NCBI RefSeq assembly: GCF_002120225.1
Contig: NZ_LAPZ01000002.1
Coordinates: forward strand, 186,001 to 250,000
DNA from: Tenacibaculum holothuriorum
GTDB lineage: Bacteria > Bacteroidota > Bacteroidia > Flavobacteriales > Flavobacteriaceae
Reading direction: 5' to 3'
Length of the DNA stretch: 64,000 nucleotides
The notes under the pieces are model-generated. The model was not told where the DNA came from and made no database searches. It saw nothing but the letters and a program-made list of their open reading frames with translations. Position numbers and translations under genes: made by a program. Below, piece after piece: positions 54,051-61,228 of this stretch. Every line of letters starts with the position of its first letter. Within the stretch, counting starts at the first letter, position 1.

Positions 54051-55382
54051 TTAATCTATAATAGATTCACCAAAGTAAAACTTAAGAACTTTTGTTCTAA
54101 ATACATAATCGTACTTAGCCCTAATCATTGCTCCTTCTGCATTTACTTTTCGGTTTCTTACTTGATCATAATCAAACTGAGTCATAGCACCATAATTATA
54201 ACTTTCTTGTGCGTTTTTAAATGCTTCATTTTGAGCTTCTAAAGAAATTTTAGCGGCTTCAAAAGTTTTAGCAGCAGCTTTTGCATCTAAGTAAGCTTGT
54301 TCTATTGTTTGACGTAATTGTAATTTTTGATTTTCTAAAGCTAATTCAGAATTTTCTTTACTTATAATAGATTTAGCTACTCTGTTTTTTGTTTGTAAAC
54401 GATTAAATATTGGAATATTTACATTTACTCCTAAAGAGTAATTTAATTGATTATTCAATTGTTTAAACAACCCAGGCTCACCTAAATCTCTCTCTAAATC
54501 ATAATAAAAGTTAGTTCTTGCTCCAGCAGAAGCAGTTACTGTTGGATAATAAGCACTCTTTTGAATATCTATAGCTAATTCAGAGTTTTTAACATTAAGT
54601 TCGGCTCTATCAATTTCTGGTCTATTGGTCAGTGCTTTATTATATACTTGGGTTGCACTATTATATAACATTGCAGATGATGGAGAATCTATTGTTAATT
54701 TTTCCACATCAAAATTATCTGAAGAAACTTGTAACAACTGTGCTAATCTCAACAAAGCTAGATTCAATGTATTTTCTTGAGTAACTACATTTTGAGCATC
54801 AGCTACAGCAGTAGACTGAACATTTAATAAATCTCCTTTAGGTATTGCCCCTGCATCAAATTGAGCTTGAGCTCTTTCAATTTGTTTCTTACTGATCTCT
54901 GCTTGAACTTGGGCAACAGATAAGTTTTCTTTTGCAAACAATACATTTAAATACGTGTTAACTACATTTAAAGAAATATCGTTCTCAATTACTTGCAAAT
55001 CTAATTTACTTCCTTCTACACCCAACAATGCTTGTTTTTTAGTATTTAAGTTTCTAAAACCGTTAAAAACATTAATACTTGAAGTAACACTACCAGATCC
55101 TGACAATGAGTTTGTTGATCCTACTCTAGTATTAGTTACCTGATTAATAACTGGTCCGATTGCAAATGACGATCCACCAGAAGCATTTAAATCAGGTAAA
55201 AAATTACCTTTAGCTATAGCAACATCTTTTTCAGCCAACTGAACATTTAACTGGTTTTGCTTTACTGAAATATTATTCTTTAAAGCATAATCGACACATT
55301 CTTTAAGTGTCCATTTTTTTTGTGAAAAAGTTGCAGTAACAGATAGTAGTAAAGTGGCTAGTAATACAATTTTAGTTTTCAA
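54051..55382 (-). CDS. TolC family outer membrane efflux protein
   Basis: A protein of 443 residues with a signal peptide (MKTKIVLLATLLLSVTATFSQ). It shows the two repeated coiled-coil halves of outer-membrane factors: the first with NQLNVQLAEKDVAIAKGNFLPDLNAS, the second with NSELAIDIQKSAYYPTVTASAG. It would form the trimeric exit duct of an efflux or type I secretion system. The usual membrane-fusion and pump genes are not next to it, so its partners lie elsewhere. Confidence 0.9.
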   Translation of the reverse strand: MKTKIVLLATLLLSVTATFSQKKWTLKECVDYALKNNISVKQNQLNVQLAEKDVAIAKGNFLPDLNASGGSSFAIGPVINQVTNTRVGSTNSLSGSGSVTSSINVFNGFRNLNTKKQALLGVEGSKLDLQVIENDISLNVVNTYLNVLFAKENLSVAQVQAEISKKQIERAQAQFDAGAIPKGDLLNVQSTAVADAQNVVTQENTLNLALLRLAQLLQVSSDNFDVEKLTIDSPSSAMLYNSATQVYNKALTNRPEIDRAELNVKNSELAIDIQKSAYYPTVTASAGARTNFYYDLERDLGEPGLFKQLNNQLNYSLGVNVNIPIFNRLQTKNRVAKSIISKENSELALENQKLQLRQTIEQAYLDAKAAAKTFEAAKISLEAQNEAFKNAQESYNYGAMTQFDYDQVRNRKVNAEGAMIRAKYDYVFRTKVLKFYFGESIID

Positions 55383-55477
55383 AACGAATTCTTTTTTGGT
55401 TTATATAAGCTTTTCAATTAGTAATCCAAAAAAAGAAAACAATATAAAAAGCTAATTATCAGTATTTTGACAAAACA

Positions 55478-55543
55478 AATTAATTAAAACATGTTCAATT
55501 ATGAACAATAATTAATATAAAATTGAACATGTTTTAATTAATT
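55478..55543. repeat. 23-bp perfect inverted repeat
   Basis: The arms 55478-55500 and 55521-55543 are perfect reverse complements (core AAAACATGTTCAATT / AATTGAACATGTTTT) separated by 20 bases. The left arm and the loop also share a GTTCA-ATTA-TGAAC palindrome at 55494-55507. It lies between the tolC start and the stop of the small CxxC gene. There is no proper T run on either side, so a plain terminator is not the best explanation. Confidence 0.75.
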
Positions 55544-55601
55544 GCTTCTATATGACGACTAAAATTAAATTATGTTACACTATTTTTTTCTTATTGAAGT
55601 G

Positions 55602-55814
55602 TTAATTTTCTGCTTTCCTTCTATATCTTATTAAAAGATAAAAAAGTAACGCCACCAAAACGTATGGAAACACCATTAAATACGTGATTCCGTTATTTAC
55701 TCCTTCAGCTATAGTTTCATTACCTCCTTCAACCACAGCTTTACACATTGCGCATTGAGCTGAAACTTCAACAGAAAAAAATATAACGAATAGTATAAAA
55801 AGTTTTTTAAACAT
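55602..55814 (-). CDS. Small CxxC membrane protein of the cytochrome oxidase cluster
   Basis: A protein of 70 residues. A signal-like hydrophobic start (MFKKLFILFVIFFSVEVSA) is followed by C-AM-C in QCAMCKAVVEGG, then a helix near 43-62 (YLMVFPYVLVALLFYLLIRY). Its position at the end of the oxidase assembly genes, overlapping the DUF420 gene by eight bases, and its CxxC pair suggest a role in copper or thiol handling. That role is inference; I do not know a named family. Confidence 0.7.
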   Translation of the reverse strand: MFKKLFILFVIFFSVEVSAQCAMCKAVVEGGNETIAEGVNNGITYLMVFPYVLVALLFYLLIRYRRKAEN

Positions 55815-56349
55815 AATAAGGTGATATCATTAAATAAACCACTACCCCACTAACTGCAACATATAACCATAACGGGAACGTAATTTTCGCTATTTTTTTA
55901 TGCTCAGGAAATTTTCCTAATCTAGCTCGCATAAAAGTTACCAATACAAATGGGATGATAATTATTGATAATACAATATGAGTAAATAATATAAATAAGT
56001 AGATGTATTTTATAACTCCTTCACCTCCAAACTTAGTCGAATTAGAGGTCATATGATACGCTACATACATTATTAAAAACAACACTGAACATACAATAGC
56101 TACTGTATTTAATTGTTCATGCAGTTTTCTGTTTCCTTTTTTTATAACTACTACCGATGCTACTAATAAAACAGCTGTTAATGCATTAATACTTGCATAA
56201 ATAGGCGGTAGAAAACGAAGAGGTTCTACATCTAAACCTAACTCTCTTAAATTAACTCTAAATAATAATGCTACTGCTAATGGTATTACAATTGATACAA
56301 TTGTAATAAATCGTTTATAGTTTTTTTCTTGTATTGATGTATTACTCAT
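55807..56349 (-). CDS. DUF420 family membrane protein (oxidase assembly)
   Basis: A protein of 180 residues with five predicted helices and conserved His in AYHMTSNSTKFGG and FILFTHIVLS, as in DUF420 proteins. Members such as CtaM of Gram-positive bacteria are needed for cytochrome oxidase activity. It overlaps both neighbours by eight bases, which shows tight coupling in the run from the SCO paralogue through SCO to the small CxxC protein. Confidence 0.85.
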   Translation of the reverse strand: MSNTSIQEKNYKRFITIVSIVIPLAVALLFRVNLRELGLDVEPLRFLPPIYASINALTAVLLVASVVVIKKGNRKLHEQLNTVAIVCSVLFLIMYVAYHMTSNSTKFGGEGVIKYIYLFILFTHIVLSIIIIPFVLVTFMRARLGKFPEHKKIAKITFPLWLYVAVSGVVVYLMISPYYV

Positions 56350-56989
56350 TTAACAACAATTTAATATCTTCTTTTAATTCTTGAATTTGATCTGAAAGAC
56401 CGTGTTCATCTAACGCTCTATAGAATGCGATAGGGTTTCCATGTTCATCGTAACGAGATCTTAAGTTTCCATCTTTATCTACCAATGCAAACATACCAGA
56501 GTGATAAAATCCGTCGTGAGTTTCATCTCCTATACCAACAGGTAATTTAAATCCGTCGTTAGATAATTTAAAAACTACATCGTCTGGTTTTCCTGTTAAT
56601 AGATTCCAGTTTTTATGATTAATTCCATAATGAGAAGCATAGCTTTTCATTACATCTGGAGTATCGGTATCTGGATTAATAGAAAATGATGCTATACCGA
56701 AATTTGGATTTCCTAAGAACTCATTTTGAATCGTTACCATTTTTTTATTCATTATCGGGCAAATGGTAGAACATGTTGTAAAGAAGAACTCTACTACATA
56801 CACTTTACCATCATAATCTTTATTGGTAATTGTTTTTCCATTCTGATTGATAAACTCAAAATCTGGAACTTTATTAAACGTATGTAAATCGGCTTTTTTG
56901 AAGTGTTTTATAATTTTTGGTACTGAATAAATACCAAAAAGCAAAACTATAAACGAAATTCCTACGTATGAATATTTACTTTTTTTCAT
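56342..56989 (-). CDS. SCO1/SenC family copper chaperone
   Basis: A protein of 215 residues with one N-terminal membrane anchor (about 8-24) and a thioredoxin-fold domain. The copper site is complete: C73 and C77 in CSTICP and H163 in FYHSGMF. SCO proteins deliver copper to the CuA site of cytochrome oxidase subunit II. It overlaps the preceding cysteine-less paralogue by 14 bases and the DUF420 gene by eight bases. Confidence 0.93.
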   Translation of the reverse strand: MKKSKYSYVGISFIVLLFGIYSVPKIIKHFKKADLHTFNKVPDFEFINQNGKTITNKDYDGKVYVVEFFFTTCSTICPIMNKKMVTIQNEFLGNPNFGIASFSINPDTDTPDVMKSYASHYGINHKNWNLLTGKPDDVVFKLSNDGFKLPVGIGDETHDGFYHSGMFALVDKDGNLRSRYDEHGNPIAFYRALDEHGLSDQIQELKEDIKLLLNE

Positions 56990-57653
56990 TTTTAATTTTA
57001 TCTATTCTTCTTTCTGAACTACCATATTTCTTTAAAGCAAAACTGTATTCTGCTAAAACAACTTTTACATCGTCATGCATGTCATTTTTAAGTTCTGCTA
57101 CAGACTTCATATCATACCCAAAAAGTCGTTTGTCTTTTTGACCATTAATCGTAGACTTTCCTCTTCTTAATTGATTCTCTTTATCAATAATATATGCTTT
57201 TGAAGAATGATAATTATCGTCTAATTTAGACTCTAATTTCAATCCTTCATAAATCGCTTCTATTTCTTTTTCTGAAACCGTCACAAAATGCCATTTTATT
57301 AAATTGGTATTTATTTGAAGTTTCTTTTTAATTTTCTCAATCTCTTCTTCTTGTCCTTTAGCTACTAATGCTATCAGCTGAAAATCTGTATACCCATAAA
57401 ACTTTTTATATACTTTTTCATTTAGGTTATACAATTCTCCTTCAGCAGCAATCAAATCATTCCCTAAGAAAGCTACTACTGTAACTTTATTTTTAAAAGT
57501 TTTGTTTTTATCTACTAAAGAAACATCTAATATATCTTTAGAAACTACAGGTAATTTACCAAAGTTATGTGTGCCTAGTTGTAAGAAAATATAGAACAAC
57601 AACGGAACTATAAACAAAGTAAACAGTACAATATATTTTTGAGTTTTAGTCAT
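56976..57653 (-). CDS. Cysteine-less SCO-like membrane protein of the oxidase cluster
   Basis: A protein of 225 residues with an N-terminal membrane anchor (about 8-26) and a thioredoxin-like domain. By eye it aligns with the SCO protein encoded next to it: KVTVVAFLGNDLIAA in place of KVYVVEFFFTTCSTICP, and DDNYHSSKAYIIDKENQLRRG in place of HDGFYHSGMFALVDKDGNLRS. The His (H149) is retained, but the whole protein contains no Cys, so the normal copper site cannot form. The role may be structural or as a partner of SCO. The alignment is my own and not computed. Confidence 0.7.
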   Translation of the reverse strand: MTKTQKYIVLFTLFIVPLLFYIFLQLGTHNFGKLPVVSKDILDVSLVDKNKTFKNKVTVVAFLGNDLIAAEGELYNLNEKVYKKFYGYTDFQLIALVAKGQEEEIEKIKKKLQINTNLIKWHFVTVSEKEIEAIYEGLKLESKLDDNYHSSKAYIIDKENQLRRGKSTINGQKDKRLFGYDMKSVAELKNDMHDDVKVVLAEYSFALKKYGSSERRIDKIKNEKK

Positions 57654-57675
57654 TTTTTGAGTTTAGTTTTAGGCA

Positions 57676-57701
57676 AAAAAAAGGTGGTTAAACACCACCT
57701 T
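57676..57701 (-). terminator. Terminator after the oxidase subunit IV gene
   Basis: On the minus strand AAGGTGGT (57701-57694) pairs with ACCACCTT (57688-57681) around a 5-base loop, followed by a T8 run (57683-57676 region). It sits 20 bases after the subunit IV stop and upstream of the assembly genes, so it may attenuate them. Confidence 0.83.
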
Positions 57702-57720
57702 ATATTTTATTAAAAACATA

Positions 57721-58059
57721 TTACCATTTTACAAGTGGTGCTAATGTTTCGTGTAAATAACTTCCTTCTATTAAAACGATAAACGTTAAGTAAGAAATTA
57801 AGAAAACTGCAGTCCAAACTAAAGAACGTCTAAACCATTTTTTCTCTCCTTCTAAGTGCATGAATGCCCATGCAATATAATATGCTTTTACAATTGTTAA
57901 GATTAAGAATATCCAGTTTAACCAACTAGTTCCAAAACCGTTTAAGTGTAAACTTTCTGGCTTAGCAATACCTAATCCTACCTCGACAGCAGTTACTACC
58001 GATAAAATTGCTAATACAATCCAAATTCTTTTTGTGTTAGATTCGTGTGCGTGACCCAT
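57721..58059 (-). CDS. Cytochrome c oxidase subunit IV family protein
   Basis: A protein of 112 residues with three predicted helices (about 11-29, 44-66, 78-98). The His-rich start GHAHESNTKRIW and the motif FMHLEGEKKWFRRSLV are typical of the small subunit IV that accompanies subunit III genes in Bacteroidota. It starts 19 bases after the larger subunit III gene and ends before a terminator. Confidence 0.88.
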   Translation of the reverse strand: MGHAHESNTKRIWIVLAILSVVTAVEVGLGIAKPESLHLNGFGTSWLNWIFLILTIVKAYYIAWAFMHLEGEKKWFRRSLVWTAVFLISYLTFIVLIEGSYLHETLAPLVKW

Positions 58060-58078
58060 TTTTGCTATCTTTTTATGA

Positions 58079-59059
58079 TTATACTAAGTAGAAGAAGGTA
58101 AATACAAATACCCAAACTAAATCTACAAAGTGCCAATATAAACCTACTTTTTCTACCATTTCGTAATGTCCTCTTCTTTCGTAAGTACCTAAGATAACAT
58201 TAAAGAAAATGATGATATTTAAAACAATTCCTGAGAATACGTGGAATCCGTGGAAACCAGTAATAAAGAAGAAGAAATCTGCAAATATTGGGTTACCATA
58301 TTCGTTCTCTATTAAGTTTGCACCTTCAACAACCCTAGTTGCTAATGCTAATTGCGCTAAACTTTCTTCTCTAGATAAAACAATTTTTTGTTTTGTTTCA
58401 GGATTTACTCTTTCAGTTCTAATTAATAAAGATGGATCTTTTTTAAATGCCTCTTGTACCTGAGCTACAGAATATTGAGCAATTGCAGGCTCTTGATCGA
58501 ACCAAAGACCATTTTTACGTGTATGATGAATTCTATCATCCTTTCTATCTGTATGGATAAAATCTGCTAATGCTATTTGATGCCCATCTTTTACGAATTG
58601 TAAAATATGATTATCAGAAGTTTTAACAGCTCCGTAAGAACCTTTAATAAAAGTTTTCCATTCCCATGCTTGAGAACCAACGAAGATTAAACCAAAAACA
58701 ATAGTAGCAAACATATACCATGCTACTTTTTTCTGTTTCATTTGATGACCTGCATCTACCGCTAACACCATTGTTACCGACGACACGATTAATATAAAGG
58801 TCATAAACGCTACATAATACATTGGGAAATTACCATGTATAAACGGAATGTGAGTAAACACTTCGTCGGCAATTGGCCAAGAATCAATAAATTTAAAACG
58901 CGTTAAACCGTACGCTGCTAAGAATCCAGAAAAGGTTAATGCATCTGATAAGATGAAAAACCACATCATCATTTTACCATAACTAGCGCCAAATGGTTTT
59001 GCTCCACCTCCGCCCCAGGTTTCTTTGTTATCAGAATTTACAGCAATATTTGCTCCCAT
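58079..59059 (-). CDS. Cytochrome c oxidase subunit III with large soluble insertion
   Basis: A protein of 326 residues. The subunit III helices are seen at about 28-50, 80-100, 112-131, then 260-282 and 305-326, with the GFHGFHVFSGI motif. Between helices lies a hydrophilic insertion of about 120 residues (137-258), rich in charged residues and absent from the other subunit III gene next door. It is the second of two tandem subunit III genes. A -7-like box (59098-59105) suggests it may also have its own promoter. Confidence 0.9.
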   Translation of the reverse strand: MGANIAVNSDNKETWGGGGAKPFGASYGKMMMWFFILSDALTFSGFLAAYGLTRFKFIDSWPIADEVFTHIPFIHGNFPMYYVAFMTFILIVSSVTMVLAVDAGHQMKQKKVAWYMFATIVFGLIFVGSQAWEWKTFIKGSYGAVKTSDNHILQFVKDGHQIALADFIHTDRKDDRIHHTRKNGLWFDQEPAIAQYSVAQVQEAFKKDPSLLIRTERVNPETKQKIVLSREESLAQLALATRVVEGANLIENEYGNPIFADFFFFITGFHGFHVFSGIVLNIIIFFNVILGTYERRGHYEMVEKVGLYWHFVDLVWVFVFTFFYLV

Positions 59060-59097
59060 AAATATCTTGTTTGTTAATTTTTGTTAAAACAATGCGC

Positions 59098-59105
59098 CAA
59101 AATTA
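59098..59105 (-). promoter_or_regulatory. Possible internal -7 box before the second subunit III gene
   Basis: The minus strand reads TAATTTTG, matching TAnnTTTG, 38 bases upstream of the ATG at 59059. It lies in a 57-base gap inside the oxidase operon. Confidence 0.4.
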
Positions 59106-59116
59106 CGCAATTTTCA

Positions 59117-59701
59117 TCACCTAATAAAATAGAAAAAGAAAAATAGATAAATCCACAGTACATCTACGAAATGCCAAAAGATTGCACCTAGTTCAAACCC
59201 AAGCATATCCGTTGATGAATACTTCTTTTTATAATGATTATAAATAACAACTAAAAGCACTATAACCCCTGCTAATAGGTGTATTACGTGCATAAATGTT
59301 ATTCCTATGATAAACGATGTAGATACTGTACTTTCTGGTCCTGTAAAAAATAATCCAACAGATTTTAGTTCATTAAAACCTACATATTGATACCATACAA
59401 AACCTAGACCTAATAGTAATGTTGCTATTAACAATATAAATGAACCTTTTATATTGTCTTTTTTTAACATTCTTTGAGATAAAAACAATGTTATGCTACT
59501 TAAAACAATAAGTACCGTACTTGTATAAAAAGCAGGAGGTAAATCGAAAGAAACCCAATCTTCTCTATTCATACTTATCACATAAGCACTAGTTAAACCT
59601 GCAAAAAACATAATCATGCTAATAATAGCAATCCACAACATTGGTTTTGCCGATTTTCTTTTTCCTTCTCTTAATTCTTCCTGTAACGTTTGTCCGTTCA
59701 T
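59117..59701 (-). CDS. Cytochrome c oxidase subunit III (short form)
   Basis: A protein of 194 residues with five predicted helices and the subunit III features GITFMHVIHLLAGV and a C-terminal FWHFVDVLWIYLFFFFYFIR. It is the compact relative of the gene that follows it. Its ATG shares one base with the ctaB stop region (59701), so the two are coupled. The catalytic subunits I and II are not in this window. Confidence 0.9.
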   Translation of the reverse strand: MNGQTLQEELREGKRKSAKPMLWIAIISMIMFFAGLTSAYVISMNREDWVSFDLPPAFYTSTVLIVLSSITLFLSQRMLKKDNIKGSFILLIATLLLGLGFVWYQYVGFNELKSVGLFFTGPESTVSTSFIIGITFMHVIHLLAGVIVLLVVIYNHYKKKYSSTDMLGFELGAIFWHFVDVLWIYLFFFFYFIR

Positions 59702-60573
59702 TAATGTAAAAATTTATCAACCACATATATTATTGGCACAATGGTAATATAAAACACACTTGCCAACATTAATTTTCTTGCATCAGTATTTTGCTCCGAC
59801 TTATATAATTTAAAAGCATAAAACAGCATTAAACAACCTAATAAGAAAATGATTATTGCTGTTATCGGGTATATATATAACTTTCCTGTAACTTTTAAAA
59901 CTGGCGCTACCGACATTAAAATCATAACACAAGTGTAAAATATAATTTGCACTACAGCCCCTTTGTCTTTTTTATCCATAGGAAGCATATGCAAACCTGC
60001 TTTATTATACTCTTCGTACTGTAACCAACCTATTGCCCAAAAATGTGGAAATTGCCAAAAAAATTGAATCATAAACAAGAATCCTGCTTCAATTCCAAAA
60101 TTACCTGTTGCCGCTACCCAACCTAACATAAAAGGAATCGCTCCTGGAATCGCTCCAACAAAAACTGCTAGTGGAGTTACCGCTTTTAGTGGTGTATAAG
60201 CACTTGTATATAAAAAAATTGAAATTGCACCAAAAAGCGCACATTTAGGATTTATTGAATACAATATAGCTATTCCAGCTATGGTAAAAATCGCAGCAAT
60301 TATTAATGCCACAGTAGTACTCATTCTACCTGAAGGTAAAGGACGATTTTTAGTTCGTTGCATTAAAGCATCAATATCCTTTTCTATTACTTGATTAAAT
60401 GCATTTGAAGCACCCACCATTAAATATCCACCTATAGCTAATAGTAATACTACTGAAGTTTGAATTGTTTCGGCCCCTAACAAATATCCCGTTATAGAAG
60501 TAAACACAACACTTACCGATAACCCAACTTTAGTTAATTGTTTAAAATCGGAAAACATAGTTTTTAACGACAT
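59701..60573 (-). CDS. ctaB: Protohaem IX farnesyltransferase
   Basis: A polytopic prenyltransferase of 290 residues that makes haem O from haem B for the oxidase. The first Asp-rich motif is in NAFNQVIEKDIDALMQRT (N60, D66, D68), followed by KNRPLPSGRM. Eight or nine helices follow. The ATG at 60573 is preferred; a TTG at 60597 would add eight residues. It is the first gene of the oxidase operon, with a -7 box at 60624-60631. Confidence 0.92.
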   Translation of the reverse strand: MSLKTMFSDFKQLTKVGLSVSVVFTSITGYLLGAETIQTSVVLLLAIGGYLMVGASNAFNQVIEKDIDALMQRTKNRPLPSGRMSTTVALIIAAIFTIAGIAILYSINPKCALFGAISIFLYTSAYTPLKAVTPLAVFVGAIPGAIPFMLGWVAATGNFGIEAGFLFMIQFFWQFPHFWAIGWLQYEEYNKAGLHMLPMDKKDKGAVVQIIFYTCVMILMSVAPVLKVTGKLYIYPITAIIIFLLGCLMLFYAFKLYKSEQNTDARKLMLASVFYITIVPIIYVVDKFLH

Positions 60574-60623
60574 CTTATCTTCTGCAATTGAAACCAACTT
60601 TTGCTTGTATTATAAAATTTGTG

Positions 60624-60631
60624 CAAAGATA
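60624..60631 (-). promoter_or_regulatory. -7 box of the ctaB operon
   Basis: The minus strand reads TATCTTTG, matching TAnnTTTG, 51 bases before the ctaB ATG at 60573. Confidence 0.6.
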
Positions 60632-60700
60632 TTTTATTCTTAGTTAACCACCATATTTTTTATGAATTATTGAAATATTTAAAAAAACTTAAAAAATAGC

Positions 60701-60730
60701 TTTGCAATTAAAAAAACAGTGTTATATTTG
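60701..60730 (+). promoter_or_regulatory. Promoter of the tRNA cluster (-33 and -7)
   Basis: TTTG (60701-60704), an 18-base spacer and TATATTTG (60723-60730) lie 45 bases upstream of tRNA-Gly. A second match, TAGCTTTG at 60697-60704, overlaps the -33 element. Confidence 0.65.
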
Positions 60731-60775
60731 CACCCGCATTACAACTAATGCAACGATCATTAAAATAATGACTAC

Positions 60776-60847
60776 GCGAAAGTAGCTCAGGGGTAGAGCA
60801 TCACCTTGCCAAGGTGAGGGTCGCGGGTTCAAATCCCGTCTTTCGCT
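60776..60847 (+). tRNA. tRNA-Gly (GCC)
   Basis: A cloverleaf of 72 bases. The acceptor arms GCGAAAG and CTTTCGC pair fully, the anticodon loop in CACCTTGCCAAGGTG gives GCC, and the T arm GCGGGTTCAAATCCCGT is standard. The 3' CCA is not encoded (TCAATCC follows). It is the first gene of a three-tRNA transcript. Confidence 0.97.
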
Positions 60848-60867
60848 CAATCCTTTTAAGAGATTAT

Positions 60868-60953
60868 GCTGAAGTGGTGGAATTGGTAGACACGTTGGAC
60901 TTAAAATCCAATGAGCCGTAATGCTCGTGCGGGTTCAAGTCCCGCCTTCAGTA
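60868..60953 (+). tRNA. tRNA-Leu (TAA), copy 1
   Basis: A class II tRNA of 86 bases with a long variable arm. The anticodon stem-loop TTGGACTTAAAATCCAA gives TAA, decoding UUA and UUG, the major Leu codons in this AT-rich genome. The acceptor arm is GCTGAAG/CTTCAGT with a terminal G-U pair. Encoded CCA follows at 60954-60956. It differs from copy 2 only in the variable arm (AGC/GCT here against GGC/GCC). Confidence 0.97.
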
Positions 60954-60957
60954 CCAA

Positions 60958-60990
60958 TAAGCCTCACTTTAATGAGTGAGGCTTAATTTT
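60958..60990 (+). terminator. Hairpin between the two tRNA-Leu genes
   Basis: TAAGCCTCACT (60958-60968) pairs with AGTGAGGCTTA (60975-60985) over 11 bp, followed by ATTTT. The stem is nearly identical to the metG terminator at 37493-37517. It would reduce transcription into the second tRNA-Leu. Confidence 0.7.
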
Positions 60991-61014
60991 AAAAGTAGTC
61001 AAAAAAGCATAATC

Positions 61015-61100
61015 GCTGAAGTGGTGGAATTGGTAGACACGTTGGACTTAAAATCCAATGGGCCGTAATGCCCGTGCGGGTTCAAGTCCCGCCTTCAGTA
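61015..61100 (+). tRNA. tRNA-Leu (TAA), copy 2
   Basis: A second tRNA-Leu(TAA) of 86 bases. It is identical to copy 1 except for a compensatory pair of changes in the variable arm (GGC/GCC for AGC/GCT). The sequence after the discriminator is CAA, so CCA is not encoded here, unlike in copy 1. The upstream flank AATC-GCTGAAG differs from copy 1, which limits the duplicated unit to the tRNA itself. Confidence 0.97.
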
Positions 61101-61101
61101 C

Positions 61102-61134
61102 AAAAGCCTTAACAAATTTGTTAAGGCTTTTTTT
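61102..61134. terminator. Terminator of the tRNA cluster
   Basis: AAAAGCCTTAACAAA (61102-61116) and TTTGTTAAGGCTTTT (61117-61131) are fully complementary and run into T7. Confidence 0.9.
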
Positions 61135-61175
61135 ATACACAAGATTTAACATCACTTTTTAATTTTCAACCAACA

Positions 61176-61206
61176 AAAAACCCAAAAACATAAAGTTTTT
61201 GGGTTT
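61176..61206 (-). terminator. Terminator of glmS
   Basis: On the minus strand AAACCCAAAAAC (61206-61195) pairs with GTTTTTGGGTTT (61189-61178) around a 5-base loop and is followed by a T run, 23 bases after the glmS stop. Confidence 0.85.
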
Positions 61207-61228
61207 AAATTATTTTATATAATTCTAA

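Noticed and set aside
55478..55543. Insertion sequence end
   Set aside because: No transposase or flanking duplication is seen; the repeat is kept as an unexplained element.
60595..60597. TTG start for ctaB
   Set aside because: The ATG at 60573 gives the family-typical N-terminus, while the TTG adds eight residues without support.
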